Assembly (NCBI GenBank): GCA_016081115.2
Contig: CM071935.1
Coordinates: 52,996,680-53,060,679, forward strand
Origin: Rehmannia glutinosa
Taxonomy: Eukaryota; Streptophyta; Magnoliopsida; Lamiales; Orobanchaceae
Length of the DNA stretch: 64,000 nt
Direction: 5' to 3'
A program made the translations under genes and the position numbers. Positions 10,846 to 22,991 of this stretch are shown piece after piece. Position 1 is the stretch's first letter; every line of letters begins with the position of its first letter. The notes beneath the pieces are model-generated. The model searched no databases, had not been told where the DNA came from, and saw only the letters and a program-made list of their open reading frames with translations.

Positions 10846-13800
10846 TGTAGGTTCGGGGAACAACATAGTGCCAACCTGGCACATGGATAGTGGAAATTTC
10901 TAGACATATGACGGGAAATAAAAAAATTATCTAACTTCAAGAACTTCAAGACGAGCAAAAGTTATATTTTGAGGAAATGAAGCTCAAGGAAATCAAAGGC
11001 ATTGGATCCATCAAGAAGAATGGGCTAGAAATCACTGAGGCGTAGCTTATGTTGAAGGGCTGAATTTTGATCAGATGAGTATCGGCCAACTCTGTGATAA
11101 AGGCTACAATGTTGGATTCAACATGGGTGTCTGCCAATCAAAGATCTTTGAAACAAATGAAGTTGTGATATCTGGAATAAGAAAAGAATAATATGTATGT
11201 AGTAGATTGGTCTCTTGCTACATCAAACACATGTTTGTTAGCAAAGAGGACAAGCGGAGTCAAGTGGCTATAGCACAAGAAGTTTGAGTCACACGAATTT
11301 CAAGGCAATCAACAAGCTAGCAGTCATCTAGTTGAAGGATTGTCCCGGTCGATGTACAAGAAAAGAGACATCATGATGTATCTAGAAGGAAAACAAATCG
11401 AGTCTTCATTCAAGGACAAGCCAAGATCCTTCTTCAACAAGGATCTTGCATTTATTGCATATGGATTTATTTGGACTGTTGAACCGGCAAGCTTAAGTGG
11501 AAATAAATACACGTTAGCGGTGGAGGATGATTATTCAAGATACACATGGACTATCTTTATGTGTAAAAGGAAGGAAACTTTGCACAAGCTTCCACAACTA
11601 ATGAAGAGAGTTCAAAATGAAAAGAGCCAAACCATTATCAAAATAAGACTGGTAGAGGCGAGAGCTTTGAAATGGGATTATAACTTCGTATTGCCTTGAA
11701 AATAATATTGCTCATGAGTTATCAGTGCAAGAATTCCACGAAGAAGAATGGAGTAGGTTTGAAAGAAGAAACATAACCTATAAAGGAAGCTGCAAGGACC
11801 ATGTTAGGAAAAATTTGGATTGCTAAGAGATTTTAGGCTAAAGCCATTAACTGCTTGCTTGTTACACTCGAGAATAGGTGTATGATAAATAGGCAATTGT
11901 CCAAAACCCCCTATGAAATTTGGATATAAGAAATCCTAATGTGGGATATTTTCATATCTTTGGAAGCAAATGTTTCATTCATAACAATGGCAAGGACAAT
12001 TTGAAAACATTTGATGATAAAGGCGATGAAGGTATCTTCTTAAGATACTCATCACGAGAAGTAAAGGTTTTGAGTCTTTGAACAAGAGAACTATGGTCAT
12101 AGAAGAGTCTATCCATGTGGTTTTTGATGAACCAAATATGAATGGAGAAGACATTGGCGAGTTAACTGAGAAGATGAATCAGCTAACTATCCAGAAGAGT
12201 CCCTATACTGAAGAAAGTATCAAAAGACTCGACCCTGATGAGGATGAAATAGTAGAATATCAGAGAAAGCTGGAAGGCTTGCAGCTAAATGATGAAGATC
12301 AAGAAGCATCTACTCAAGACAACTTAGCTACAAGAAGACTCAACCCAACAATCTTACTCGAACCGGATGTGAGATGGTGAGAGACCATCCACCTCAGCTA
12401 ATCATTAGAGATGTTAGAGAAGGAGTAAGAACCAGATCCATGACTCAACATGAAGCCATGTTTACTTGTTTCATTTCTCAAATAGAGCCAAAGTATTTGT
12501 CACAAGTATTGGAAGACACTCATTGGATTCTAGCTATCAAGAAGAGTCAATCGGTTTGAAAAGAACAAAGTTTGGGATTTGGTTCAAAGGTCTACCCACC
12601 AAAATGTTATTGGTACAAAGTGGGTATTCGAAATAAGATGAATGAGGAAGGATCTTTGTGAGAAACAAAGCAAGATTGGTAGCCAAAGGGTATTGCCAAG
12701 AAGAAGGAATAGATTTTGATGAAACCTTTGCACTGTTGCGGTTGTAAGCAATAATGTTGTTTCTTGCTTATGCCGCACACAAGAACTTCATAGTTTATCA
12801 AATGGATGTGAAGAGTGTATTTTTGAATGGACTTTTAGAAGAAGTCTATGTGGAACAACCTCAAGTTTTGAGCGAGAAAACTATTGGAGACAATGTCTAC
12901 AAGCTCAAGAAAGTACTATATGGTTTTAAGCAAGCACCAAGATCATGGTATGATACAACATCTCGATTTCTTATAGACAATGGATTCACCAAAGGAAAAG
13001 TTGACAGAAAACTCTTTAGAATTCAAGATAGAGAGAGTATACTGCTTGTTCAAAGATATGTGGATGACATTATCTTTGGATCCACAAACAAAGAGTTGTG
13101 TGGCAAATTCTCAAACCTTATTCAAGGGAAGTTTGAGATGAGTATGATGGGAGATCTGACTTTCTTCCTAGGTCTTCAAGTCAAACAGATGAAGGATGAA
13201 ACCTTCATAAGTCAAACAAAATATACCAGAGATTTAATGAAGCAATTTGGTATGGAAGAGAAGTCATATATGAAGATTCCCATGAATACTTCTATCAAGA
13301 TGGATATGGATGCAGAAGAAAAGCCTGTAGACCAGACAAGATATAGAGCACTTATTGGATCATTGCTCTACTTGACTGCAAATAGACCAGACGTCACCTT
13401 TGCAGTAGGTGTATGTGCCATATCTCAGCTTGCTCCTAAAGAAAGTCATATAACTGTAGCTAAAAGAATTCTGAGATTTTTGAAAGGTAGCAAAGAAGTT
13501 GGCTTATGGTATCCTAAAGAAGGTGGATTCAAGCTGATTGGATACTCAGACTATGTTGGATGTAGAGTTGATAGAAAAAGTACATCTGGTACTTTTCAAA
13601 TGCTTGGAAACAGATTAGTTTTTTAGTTTAGCAAGAAATTGAATTCAATAGCTACATCCACAACTGAAGCAGAATATATTGTTGCAAGCAGCTTTTGTGC
13701 CCAAGTTTTATGGACGAGGCAACAACTAAGAGATTATGACATTGAAGAGAAAGAAATTCCAATTATGTGTGATAACACAAGTGCCATTGCAATCACTGAA

Positions 13801-13995
13801 AATCCCGTGTTGCACTCAAGAAAAAAACACATTGATGTCAGGTATCATTTCATAAGAGATCATGTTGAAAAGAAAGACATCGCATTGTAATATGTATCAA
13901 TTGAGAAGCAATTAGCTGATATATTCACAAAGCCCTTATGTGAATCAAGATTTGAAGAACTTAAGAATGAGCTTGGTTTGATTGAGCTAAGTTAA
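10846..13995 (+). pseudogene. S1 pol (PR-IN-RT-RH)
   Basis: The protease region near 10860-11060 keeps a WHMDSG-like site in broken frames. Integrase fragments (11180-11930) include SGNKYTLAVEDDYSRYTW. The C-terminal linker runs to 12560. RT to RNase H is one frame from 12754 to the stop at 13993-13995. It is broken only by TAG at 13624, where other copies have Trp in WFSKK, and TAA at 13888. RT motifs are VYQMDVKSVFLNG, YVDDIIFG (catalytic Asp pair) and FFLGLQVKQ. RNase H has TTEAEY and KHIDVRYHFIRD, ending at LADIFTKPL and ELGLIELS. Copia order and YVDD motif are diagnostic of Ty1/copia. Confidence 0.85.
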
Positions 13996-14559
13996 TATGC
14001 TCAAAAAACTCATTCAGTAGAGTAAAAGATGGGAGAATTGCATTTTAGAAAAGTTTTAGTCATCCAGCAGAGTAAAACAACTTCTACGATCGTTTAAGCG
14101 AGAATCAAGTTAGGCTGAACAACTAAGTCTTATTCAGTCGAATAAAAGTAAGAGAGAATCAAAGTCAAGTCATAAATGAAGAAAGCTTACTCATTCATGA
14201 GCTAAGTGACAAAGCTAGGTCGTTTGTAATTAAGCGGGAATGTTTGACACATGACGTCAGAAACATTAAATGTTGTGCGAAGAAAGCTTTCCGCGGACTC
14301 ATGATTGGATATAAATGATGCCGCATTAATTGCAATGTGATTAATGCCTTTTGCACGGTTTAATCCTGACCATTGATCAACTTCCGAAACCGTCCTTTCA
14401 TATCTCATATATATCCAAAATTAGTTTCTCTTTCCTCTCACATTCACTTTAAACTTTCAAAATTCCTGAAATTCTCTCTGCAACAAAACCCTTTCACGTT
14501 CTTCGAAAAACCTTCAAGAAATCTGAAAGGGCACCGAAGCAATCCACTCTTAACTTCGC
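13996..14559 (+). other. S1 spacer between pol and post-pol ORF
   Basis: This 560-bp noncoding stretch corresponds to 31518-32071 of S2. Both contain the blocks GAGCTAAGTGAC and GATTGGATATAAATG and a pyrimidine-rich end with CTCTCT. Such a leader could hold a splice acceptor or promoter for the downstream ORF, but nothing here proves it. Confidence 0.5.
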
Positions 14560-17471
14560 AAATTTTAGAGAGAAGGTCCACACTGGTTTCTCGGACTTTA
14601 AAGGCCTTGCCAAGAAATCTGAAGACAAGGAGGTTGCAATATTTTACGTGAATGCTTTTGTTCACGATGATGGCATTCACTCATCTGTCCATGGCAAGGA
14701 GATCAAGTTGGTGGCAGCCAACTTGACAAAGTACTTGCACCTTCCAAACAGTGGACTTAAGGATTTGAGTGGTTATGGGTTTGATCTCATGAAAACATGG
14801 AAGGAGATAGCCAAGAAAGAGGTGGCTGGAAAGCTGAATCCCTCAGCCATCAAGAAGCCTATTAAGGAAGAGTACATAAGTTGATGGATGTGGTAGAAAA
14901 ATGCGTGGATATGAAGTTTGGGTTATACAATCAGTTGTCCCAAGCTTAGCTGACTATTATGACTGCTATCATGGAGGAGTTGGAGGTGAACTGGAGTGAG
15001 TCCATCTTCGAGAAGATACGTCAGAATGTCCACAATGTGAAGCTTGAAGAAGGGATGTTTCTTCATTCCCTGGGATATGGGCTAGTCCTGGGATATTTAT
15101 TGGAGAAGACGGGTGTGCCCCTTCGCAAAAGGAAGCCTTTCCATGCGAACAAGATGATGTTCAACGCGAGCCTATCAACTGCTCAGAAGAAGGCGTATGC
15201 AAAGAAGACTGGCACTTCTAAGGGGGAATCAACTGAGCATGTTCCTAAGGACACAACTACCTCTCTGGAACCTGCTGTCATTGCTCCCAAATTAACGAAG
15301 AAAAGGAGGACAGTTGAACCACATAAGGCTGCTGCAAAGAAACAGAAGACTCAGGCCGCTGCTGGTTTAAGAGATGAAAAAGAGTCAGTTGCCAAGGCTG
15401 CTGAAGAGCCTGCAGCTGAATCTACTGCAACAGAGTCAACCTTCCAAGTTGTGCCTGAAGGATCCGATAGAGAGGAGGTAGAAGCCCCCGTGGAGAGGCA
15501 CTCCAAGAGATGGCTTGTGAAGAAGTTTGCTGCAACAGAGGCTGTCAAAAAAGCTACAACAATCACAGTTGAAGTAGAAACAACTAAAGTTATTGTCCAC
15601 CCAACAACAAAGGAAAATGATTGGACGAAATGGGTGAACAAAAAATTGATCTTGAAGAAGCTCAAAATAGCTCTTGCCGGCCAAACCCCTCGAGCAAAAT
15701 GGTTGATCTTCGAGGCAAATGATGGGACAAAGAGGCGATCTTTGAAAAGCCTGTCCCCGAGATCAATCACCCCTGAAGCACGGAGAATCCCCAACCTATT
15801 ACGAGATTGAAGAAAGATTGCGTGCATGGAGGCTATGGAAGCTGAGTGCCACCGAGTCGATTCACAAGGCCATATATGATCGAAGAGGACGAATATCTCC
15901 TTAGCTTCTTGGATAATTCCCCTGTCTCCTATGGCCTTGATGCACTCTACTGCACAACAGTTCTCTGTGAGAAGAAGGATGCTGCAAAGGCAAGGCCCTG
16001 GAGAAGGCTCAGGTACCTCACATATTTGGCTCTTCTTAGATCCGAATATTCTAGAACAGGCCCTCGACAGTGGCCACAATAGCGATGTAGAACTCATTGA
16101 AGGAGCTAATCCTGTTGAAAAGGCTGAGCTAAAAACTGCCTTGAAGGAGTCCCGTGAGTTGCATGAGCAATCTATGCTCAAGGGTGTTGGAGAATCTTCT
16201 ATCTAAATCTCTTTAACCCCTGCAATCATCGAAGTTTTTAGGGATCTTGATGCAACCACCTCACCAACTCACTCAGAGGGACAAGCAAATAGGGAGGATG
16301 GCGATGATGTTGGGGAATGAGGAGTTGAAGAGGGTAACCCAATGGAACCACGCCCTACAGAAGTTGTTGAGACAACTGTTATACTGGCTGAACATTCAAG
16401 AGAAACAACCAAGTCTCCTATAACACCTGACCCCACTGAAAAAGAATCAAGCGGTGAGCCAGCTGAAGGGAAAGCTGAGCACACTACAGCCAGGTCGGAT
16501 GAGGCTGTAGGAGACAAAGAAAATTTGGTGTTTGGAGGCGATGGTGAGTCAACTGAAGACGCTGTTGCTACCAATGATGTTGAAATGGTTAAAACTATTT
16601 CAGCTGAGGAGTTAACATCACTGAAGGCCAATGAAGTTACAGATGTCCAAATTCCTGTAACTGAGCCACATGATGAAGTAGAAGGACCTTGACAATTGAG
16701 ACTGCTAGTCTTGAAAGTGCAATCCTAAAGGTTGAAACCTCGAAGGATGCCAACAATAAAGACCCATCTGCAACTCAGTCTGTAGCAGGGATTGTGAAGG
16801 CCTTGCAGTGGTTGAGACTGCTGCTATGGTTGCTGAAGACCCCATGGCGGTTGAGACTGCTAGGGGAAATGTTAAGGTTTCTGAGGCTCTTCCAAATTTG
16901 CCTGAGTCCGAGTCCACTGCACAAATAATGATCGATGACTTAATTGACTCAGATGATGAGTTTTTGGACTTTGAATATGACTCTGACAATCCATACTCAG
17001 TCAGATCCTGAAGAAATGGACTTGGAGGCAAAAATGAGGGAAGCTAAGTTAAAAGCCTCTATGAAGTTTGTACTGGTTTATGGACCACCTCCTATGGTTC
17101 CCACACCTCCCCGTGATGCTACTGAGAAAGCGGGGGCACAAAAAACTCAAAAGGATAATTCTACTATTGCCAACAAAGATGTTGAGACAGCTGAGGCACA
17201 GTCAGCTCGGCAAGCTTCCTCTGCCAATGAAGCTCAAACATCTGAGGCAAACAGAGCTGTTGGCCAGGGTGAAGAGATAGGTGTTCCTGAAAGAGGAGTG
17301 GGAACCTCCTCTGAAACTATTGGCATATTTGTGATGCAGAGTTCCCTTACATTGATGAAGTTGCATTCGAAGCTGATACTGCGGAGGAAGTGGCAAGATT
17401 CAATGTCCATGTAGACCCAACTGATTTACAGGCTCCAGATGACTTGAGAACAGTCCCATTTGTCCATGTGA
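14560..17471 (+). pseudogene. S1 post-pol (env-like) ORF, 5' part
   Basis: The N-terminal domain (about 14570-14883) includes YVNAFVHDDGIHSSVHGK, a pattern also in S2 (INGEVHDDEIHYSVHRK), and ends at TGA 14882-14884. A second long frame (14959-15810) has SLGYGLVLGYLLEKTG, then a basic cluster KKRRTVEPHKAAAKKQK resembling a bipartite nuclear localisation signal. After 16300 come acidic, Glu/Thr-rich frames with DSDDEFLDFEYDSDN near 16940-16985. The N-terminal domain resembles proteins labelled 'putative plant transposon protein' or 'envelope-like' (recollection, not searched). The coding sequence is cut at 17471 by the Athila-like insertion and resumes at 22992. Confidence 0.7.
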
Positions 17472-19148
17472 TGAGTGTAAAATATACGTGCATTCGAGGG
17501 TGTAAAATGATATATATTCGATGCATTTGCACGCATATTCAAAGTGTTTTGGTTGGTTTCTTTTGTTGGGCATGATACTGCATATTCTAGTAACTTCTTA
17601 CAGGAAATAGAGGTAAATTGGATATAAACCGATATCACGCTCCAAAGTATAGGTCAAGAGCTAATCTACGAGAAAATATGTGAAGGATAGAAGCACGGAT
17701 GATCGAACAAAAGGAAATTTCCTTCAAAAACGTCCAAATGTGCTAACAGTTTCCAACACTGGCAGGGTTTAGTATTTTAGCCATAACGTTCTCTACAAAA
17801 TTTCTATTGAGGTGATTCAAGTGGCTATGAAAAGCTAAGAGAAAGGGATACAACTTCTATGAAGACCCAGGAGCAAATGCGGACAAAAACATGTCACTCG
17901 GTCGTGTGAAAATGCCGGTGTGGAATGACATAACCGTGTGAAAAAGGGACGAAAAAAGGGGGATGAAACCAGGCCTGTACGACCCGACCGTGTGAGACCA
18001 CACGGGCGTGTGGAAAAGGCCAAAAATCCACACAACTGTGTGGTGCCACATGGCGAGGCCGTGTGGGACACTGCCAAATGCGTTTTTTGGAGTTCGTTTC
18101 CCGTTCAAACTCTACAAGTGACCTTTCCAAGCACCTATATAAAGAGGACCAAGGCCCGAACGAATTTTCATCATCATACATCAACCAAAACATTTTCATA
18201 TAGAGAAAACACATCAAATAACACAGGAACACAAGAATCAAAGATCTTCGAGCAAAAACGGCTAGGTCGCGAAGAACACTTTACAAGGCTTTCGCATCTA
18301 CGGAGCACAAGAGCTTTGAGGGCTTAGCGGGAATCCATCCCAAAGAAGGGGTTTTCTTTCTATGTCTAAGAACTCTTGTCGTGCTTAAATGATGTCGTAA
18401 TATTGATTGATTTGTCTATGAGTTTGTAATCAATGTTTGGAATATCTTTCGGATATTAGGGGCATAATCGAAACTGTGGATTCATGTTAAATATGATTAT
18501 TTGTTTTCTTAAGTAATTCATGCTTTATATTTTATCAATCCAAGTGCTTATTTATAATTGCTTTTATTTGCCGGGAATAAATTGCATGTCATATTTGTTA
18601 GTGCGAAATTCGGGAGATGAGGTCTAACAAAGACGAAAATTGGATTCAGACATAAGTGGGTGTATCGTGTCGGGAGACCTACAACTGTTTGTGGGGAGTC
18701 TTTTAATTCATAGATCTTTTGGGAGTTAATATTAATTGTATCGAGTCGGGAGACCTACACTTGTTATTAATCTACTGTTTTTGCGCCGCCCGGGAGGGTG
18801 AATAAATTATCTTAGGAATTGAACCATAGAATTGCAAAAATTGGTTTTTAAAACTTTATTTGCATTTAATATTGAAGAAACATGTTGAGATTATGTGCCT
18901 AAGGTTGCTCCTATAGATGTTAAAAATACTTGTGGGGTCACAAATTTATTTATTTTTTCCTTTTTAATTTTTGATTTTTATTATTAAAAACTTGATTTTA
19001 GTCGCTTCAATAAAATTGGAATGCGATGTTATTATAGTCTAAGTGTGTCGAATATCAATCCTTGAGGAATACGACCTTGCTTGCCATTATTCCATAAACT
19101 AAACCGTACACTTGCGATTTGTATGATCCAAATATTTTTGGCGAACAA
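17472..19148 (+). repeat. 5' LTR of Athila-like element
   Basis: It starts TGAGTGTAAAATATACGTG and ends TTTTTGGCGAACAA, 5 bp before the PBS. A cluster of CCACACGG/CGTGTGG palindromic motifs lies at 17885-18075, and TATATAAAG at 18136-18144. A region with repeated CGGGAG...ACCTACA blocks (18610-18760) follows. It aligns throughout with 21278-22986. Confidence 0.85.
18136..18144 (+). promoter_or_regulatory. TATA box of Athila-like LTR
   Basis: TATATAAAG sits about 60 bp downstream of the palindrome cluster; the same arrangement occurs at 21965-21973 in the other LTR. Confidence 0.6.
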
Positions 19149-19153
19149 GTTTT

Positions 19154-19171
19154 TGGCGCCGTTGCCAGGGA
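19154..19171 (+). other. tRNA-Asp-type primer-binding site
   Basis: TGGCGCCGTTGCCAGGGA differs by one base from the complement of the plant tRNA-Asp 3' end (TGGCGCCGTTGCCGGGGA). This is the site used by Athila-type elements. Confidence 0.85.
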
Positions 19172-19295
19172 TTGATTAGATTCTACTTAGATATAGTAAT
19201 AAGTAGTTCAATCTTAATTGAAGCATATTGTTTGAAAATATTTTTTTTTCGATTATTTTATTTTAGTTTTCTCTTCTTCGTTTCTAACATAGTTT

Positions 19296-19493
19296 TTGTT
19301 GAATACGAGACTGAAATTGTTGGAGATACAAGAAGCCCAAATCGCAACTGCAGTGGGAGACCAACATCAAAAGGGCAAATTCCCAAGCGATACTGAACAT
19401 AATCCGAGAAAACAGTGGAATGCCATTCGTCTGATGGATGGTACAAAATATGAGGGCTCAAGGATTTCAACCGAGATGGTTCAACGAAAGTGA
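19296..19493 (+). pseudogene. Athila-type gag C-terminal remnant
   Basis: The frame contains QIATAVGDQHQKGKFPSDTE followed by HNPR. This matches the conserved region just after the gag knuckle in Athila-like polyproteins, where 'LPSDTE-NPR-QCKAI-LRSG' type peptides occur (family knowledge). After about 60 residues the similarity fades. A following frame (19438-19713) crosses palindromic DNA and looks non-coding. No full gag or protease is present. Confidence 0.6.
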
Positions 19494-19607
19494 TGCTAGA
19501 AATCTGAGTTTGGCTGAAGACGAAAAACTTAGCGCTTTGTTGGAGACAACCCAAGAAACGTCGCGACAAACCCCGAAGATTAAAAAACAAATTACGAAAA
19601 TCACCTC

Positions 19608-19712
19608 ACATGGCTGTGTGAGGCCACACGACCAGACCGTGCGAGAGGACGAAGTGCCCAACGCCACATGGACAGGCCGTGTGGCCACCACACGCCCATG
19701 TGGGCTATGGTA
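19608..19712 (+). repeat. internal GTGTG/CACAC palindrome cluster
   Basis: Degenerate CACACGGNCGTGTGG-type units (for example CCACACGACCAGACCGTGCG and GGCCGTGTGGCCACCACACG) occur here as well as in both LTRs. Confidence 0.7.
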
Positions 19713-20529
19713 GGACATACAGCAGGATGCGGAGGGCCGCAGGGCTGGTCCATGCGGTGTTACACGGGTTGATTGGAACTATCCATGTAAGTACTCTTTA
19801 CGCATTCCTCTTTTCTTTTGATAATTTCCTCAAATGTTCAGGACGAACCATATTTTAAGTTTGGGGGGGTTGTCAATAATGCGTAAATTAGTACTGTTGC
19901 ATATTTTGCATTGCATCTAGGATTGCATGTAGAGCATAAAAAAAGTTTGCATTAAAATTTTTGAATTTTTGATTTTTTATTTTTGATTTTTATTTTTAGC
20001 ACGTTTAATTGCTTTTGTGTGTGATTTTTAATCAAGGTTTTTGAATATGCCCAATGCTTCCGTATGATTTTACATGAGCATTTGATTTTATGAGATAACA
20101 TATTTTTTGTGAATAATGCGATGAATAGTTGAGGAGATGTCATTTATTTATTTGGTATTAGTTAAGAAAATTGGGTATTTGAGCATGATGCAAAAAATAA
20201 GCCTGCGAGCTTTTTGTGCCTTAAACTGCTTTATATTATGTACACTTATTTCTTTCTTGAGTGTGTCATTCATGATTGATAGAACTCTAGAACTTGTTCT
20301 GGTATCTTCATTGAAGCCATGTGTGTGTGCAATGTTCGGAAATGATTTAAGGCCTTCTTTGTTTTAGCCTACTTAGCCTTAAAAGCCTACATATAAACTC
20401 ATGATTCCCTAGTTAGTCAATTTTGAGCCAAAACTTTTATCTAAGCCACATTGATCTTTAAAATTGCAAAATAATTTTATCCCTGAAATTTCTTCAGCTT
20501 ATAGAAAAATGAATAAGTTTGGGGGAAGA

Positions 20530-20800
20530 TGTAGTGATAATTTATGAAAAAAAAAGAGGGGAAGTTGTCAAAAGAAAAAGGGATGAACAGTATCTGGGTA
20601 ATTAAAAAAAATACATGAAGCTCGAAAAAGAAATAAATATATCTGAAAAAGAAGAGAAAATCGAGCAAAAGAAAATTCTGAAAAAACAAATTTTGAAAAA
20701 AAAGGAGATTGAGGCTAAAGAAAAAGAAAAATAGGCAACAAGGCCTAAGAATGAAAAATGAGAAATAAGGGTGGAGTTGAGTTGAAAAAGAAACATATCT
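20530..20800 (+). repeat. A/G-rich simple-sequence tract
   Basis: About 270 bp on this strand are almost all A and G, built from GAAAAAGAAA-like units. It is preceded by an internal copy of AAGTTTGGGGG (20515). The reading is lysine-rich with stops, so coding is unlikely. Similar tracts occur in the untranslated part of Athila-type elements. Confidence 0.7.
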
Positions 20801-21257
20801 TGAAAAAATGAGTATTATGATGAAATTGGGTTGGTGAATTGCAAGTTTGTGCGCGTAAATTCTATTTGCTCAAGCCAAGTCACTTAATCCAAATTTTCCC
20901 TACCCTTACCAAAGAACCTACATTACAACCAAGTGAAAAGTCCTTTTTGATTCTTAAATTGTGCACACAAAAGTGGTTGAGATGTTAGACGATTTGCAAG
21001 CCTATGGTAGTTCTACATTCAGTGAATTGATTTTGAGCGTAAACACTATCCATACACTATCTACTTGTGAGTCGCGATGTCGAGTACCCAAGAGACTATT
21101 GATTATGCCGAGCTCATGAATGATGACTTCTTGATAATGAATTGCATGATTTACTTGAGTATGGAGTCATATAAAATTAAATATTTATAGTGTTCTTGTG
21201 TGTTCTTTTTACCCTTTAATATTATTTTTCTTAATTTGCTCGAGGACGAGCAATGCT

Positions 21258-21277
21258 TTGAGTTTGGGGGATTTTTA
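21258..21277 (+). other. polypurine tract of Athila-like element
   Basis: TTGAGTTTGGGGGATTTTTA directly precedes the 3' LTR. The upstream GCTCGAGGACGAGCAATGCT is a typical lead-in. Related AGTTTGGGGG motifs at 19858 and 20515 are internal. Confidence 0.75.
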
Positions 21278-22986
21278 TGAGTGTATAATATACGTGCATT
21301 TGAGGGTTTAAAATGATATATATTTGGTTCATTTGCACGCATATTGAGTGTGTTTTGGTTGGTTTCCTTTGTTGGGCGTGATACTGCCTATTCTTGTAAC
21401 TTCTTACAGGAAATGGAGCTAAATTGGATATAAAACGATATCACGTTCCAAAGTATAGGTCAAGAGCTAAGTTATGAGCAAATATGTGAAGGAGAGAAGC
21501 ACAAATTATTGAACAAAAGGAAATTTCCTTCCAAAATGTCCAAATGCGCTAACAGTTTCCAGCACTGGCAGGGTTTAGTATTTTGGCCATAACTTCCTCT
21601 ATAAAATTGCTATTGAGGTGATTCAAGTGGCTATGAAAATATAAGATAAAGGGCTACAATGTTCATGAAGACCCCTGGAGCAAATTCAGACAAAAACACG
21701 TCACACGGCCGGAACGTGTGGTGTCACAAGGCCGTGTGAAAATGCCGATGTGGAATGACACAACCGTGTGAAAAAGGGATGAAAATAGGGGATGGAACCT
21801 GGCCCGCATGACCCGACCGTGTGAGACCACACGGGCGTGTGAGAAAGGCCAAAAATCCACACAACCGTGTGGGGCCACACGGCCAGGCCGTGTGGGACAC
21901 TACCAAACACGTTTTTGGGAGTTCTTTTCCCGTTCAAACTTTAATAGTGACCTCTCCAAGCACCTATATAAATGGGACCAAGGCTTGAACAAATTTTCAT
22001 CATCATACATTGTCCAAAACAACTTCATACAAAGAAAACACATCAAATAACACAGGAACGCAAGAATCGAAGATCTTCTAAGCAAATAAGGCTAGGTCGC
22101 GAAGAACACCTCAAGGCTTTCGCATCTACGGGAGCACAAGAGCTTCGAGGGCTTAGGAGTAGAATCCATCCTGACATGAAGGAGTTTTCTTTCTATGTCT
22201 AAGAACTCTTGTCTGTACTTAAAAGATGTTGTAATATTTATTCGAATTTGTCAATAAGTTTGTAATCAATGTTTGACATATCTTTTGGATCTTAGGGGCA
22301 TAATCGAAAGTATGGATTCATGTTAAATATGATTATTTATTTTCTTAACAAATTCATGCTTTCTGCTTCATGAATTCGAGTGCTTATTTATAATTGCTTT
22401 TATTTGCCGGGAATAAATTTCATGTTATATTTGTTAGTGCGACATTCGGGAGATGAGTTCCAACAAAGACAAAAATCGGATTCAGACATAAACGGGTGTA
22501 TCGAGTCGGGAGACCTACAACTGTTTATGGGGAGTCTTTCAATTCATAGATCTTTTGGGAGTTAATATTAATTGTATCGAGTCGGGAGACCTACACTTGT
22601 TATTAATTTACTGTTTATGCGCCGCCCGAGAGAGGGAATAAACTATCTTAGGAATTGAACCCATAGAATTGCATGAAATGGTTTTTAAAACTTTATTTGC
22701 ATTTAATATTTAAGAAATATGTTGAGATTATGTGCCTAAGGTTGCTTCTGTAGATGTTGAAAATACTTGTGGTGTTCACAAATTTATTTATTATTTCCTT
22801 TTTAATTTTTGATTTTTATTATTAAAAACTTAATTTTCGGTCGCTTCAACAAAATTGGAATGCGATGTTATTAAAGCCTAAGTGTTTTGAATATTAATCC
22901 TTGAGGAATACGATCTTGCTTGCCATTATTCTATAAACTACGATGTACACTTGCAGTTGTATGATCCAAATATATTTGGCAAACAA
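21278..22986 (+). repeat. 3' LTR of Athila-like element
   Basis: It starts TGAGTGTATAATATACGTG and ends TTTGGCAAACAA. It aligns with the 5' LTR over its full length with scattered substitutions and small indels. Palindromic CCACACGG motifs lie at 21710-21895, and TATATAAAT at 21965-21973. Confidence 0.85.
21965..21973 (+). promoter_or_regulatory. TATA box of Athila-like LTR
   Basis: TATATAAAT lies at the same relative position as 18136-18144. Confidence 0.55.
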
Positions 22987-22991
22987 TATGA

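Larger units (their letters stand above)
17472..22986 (+). mobile_element. non-autonomous Athila-like Ty3/gypsy element nested in S1
   Basis: Two LTRs of about 1.68 and 1.71 kb flank only 2.1 kb of internal DNA. That DNA has a tRNA-Asp-type PBS, a short gag remnant, an A/G-rich tract and a terminal polypurine tract, but no protease, RT or integrase. It interrupts the S1 post-pol ORF, whose two halves lie on either side. The flanks are TGTGA (17467-17471) and TATGA (22987-22991), an imperfect 5-bp target duplication with one mismatch. The layout fits a large retrotransposon derivative that needs proteins in trans. Confidence 0.8.

Noticed and set aside
15351..16181. 276-codon open frame on the minus strand opposite the S1 post-pol ORF
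   Set aside because: It is antisense to a conserved frame and Ser/Ala-rich because the sense strand is GCT/GAA-rich. The antisense of S2 is not open over the same stretch.
17885..18075. Repeated CACACGG units resembling a CRISPR array
   Set aside because: Spacing and unit length are irregular, units are degenerate palindromes, and they sit in a plant LTR with no cas-like genes.
20530..20800. Lysine-rich protein in the A/G-rich tract
   Set aside because: Multiple stops and simple-sequence composition; consistent with untranslated retroelement spacer.
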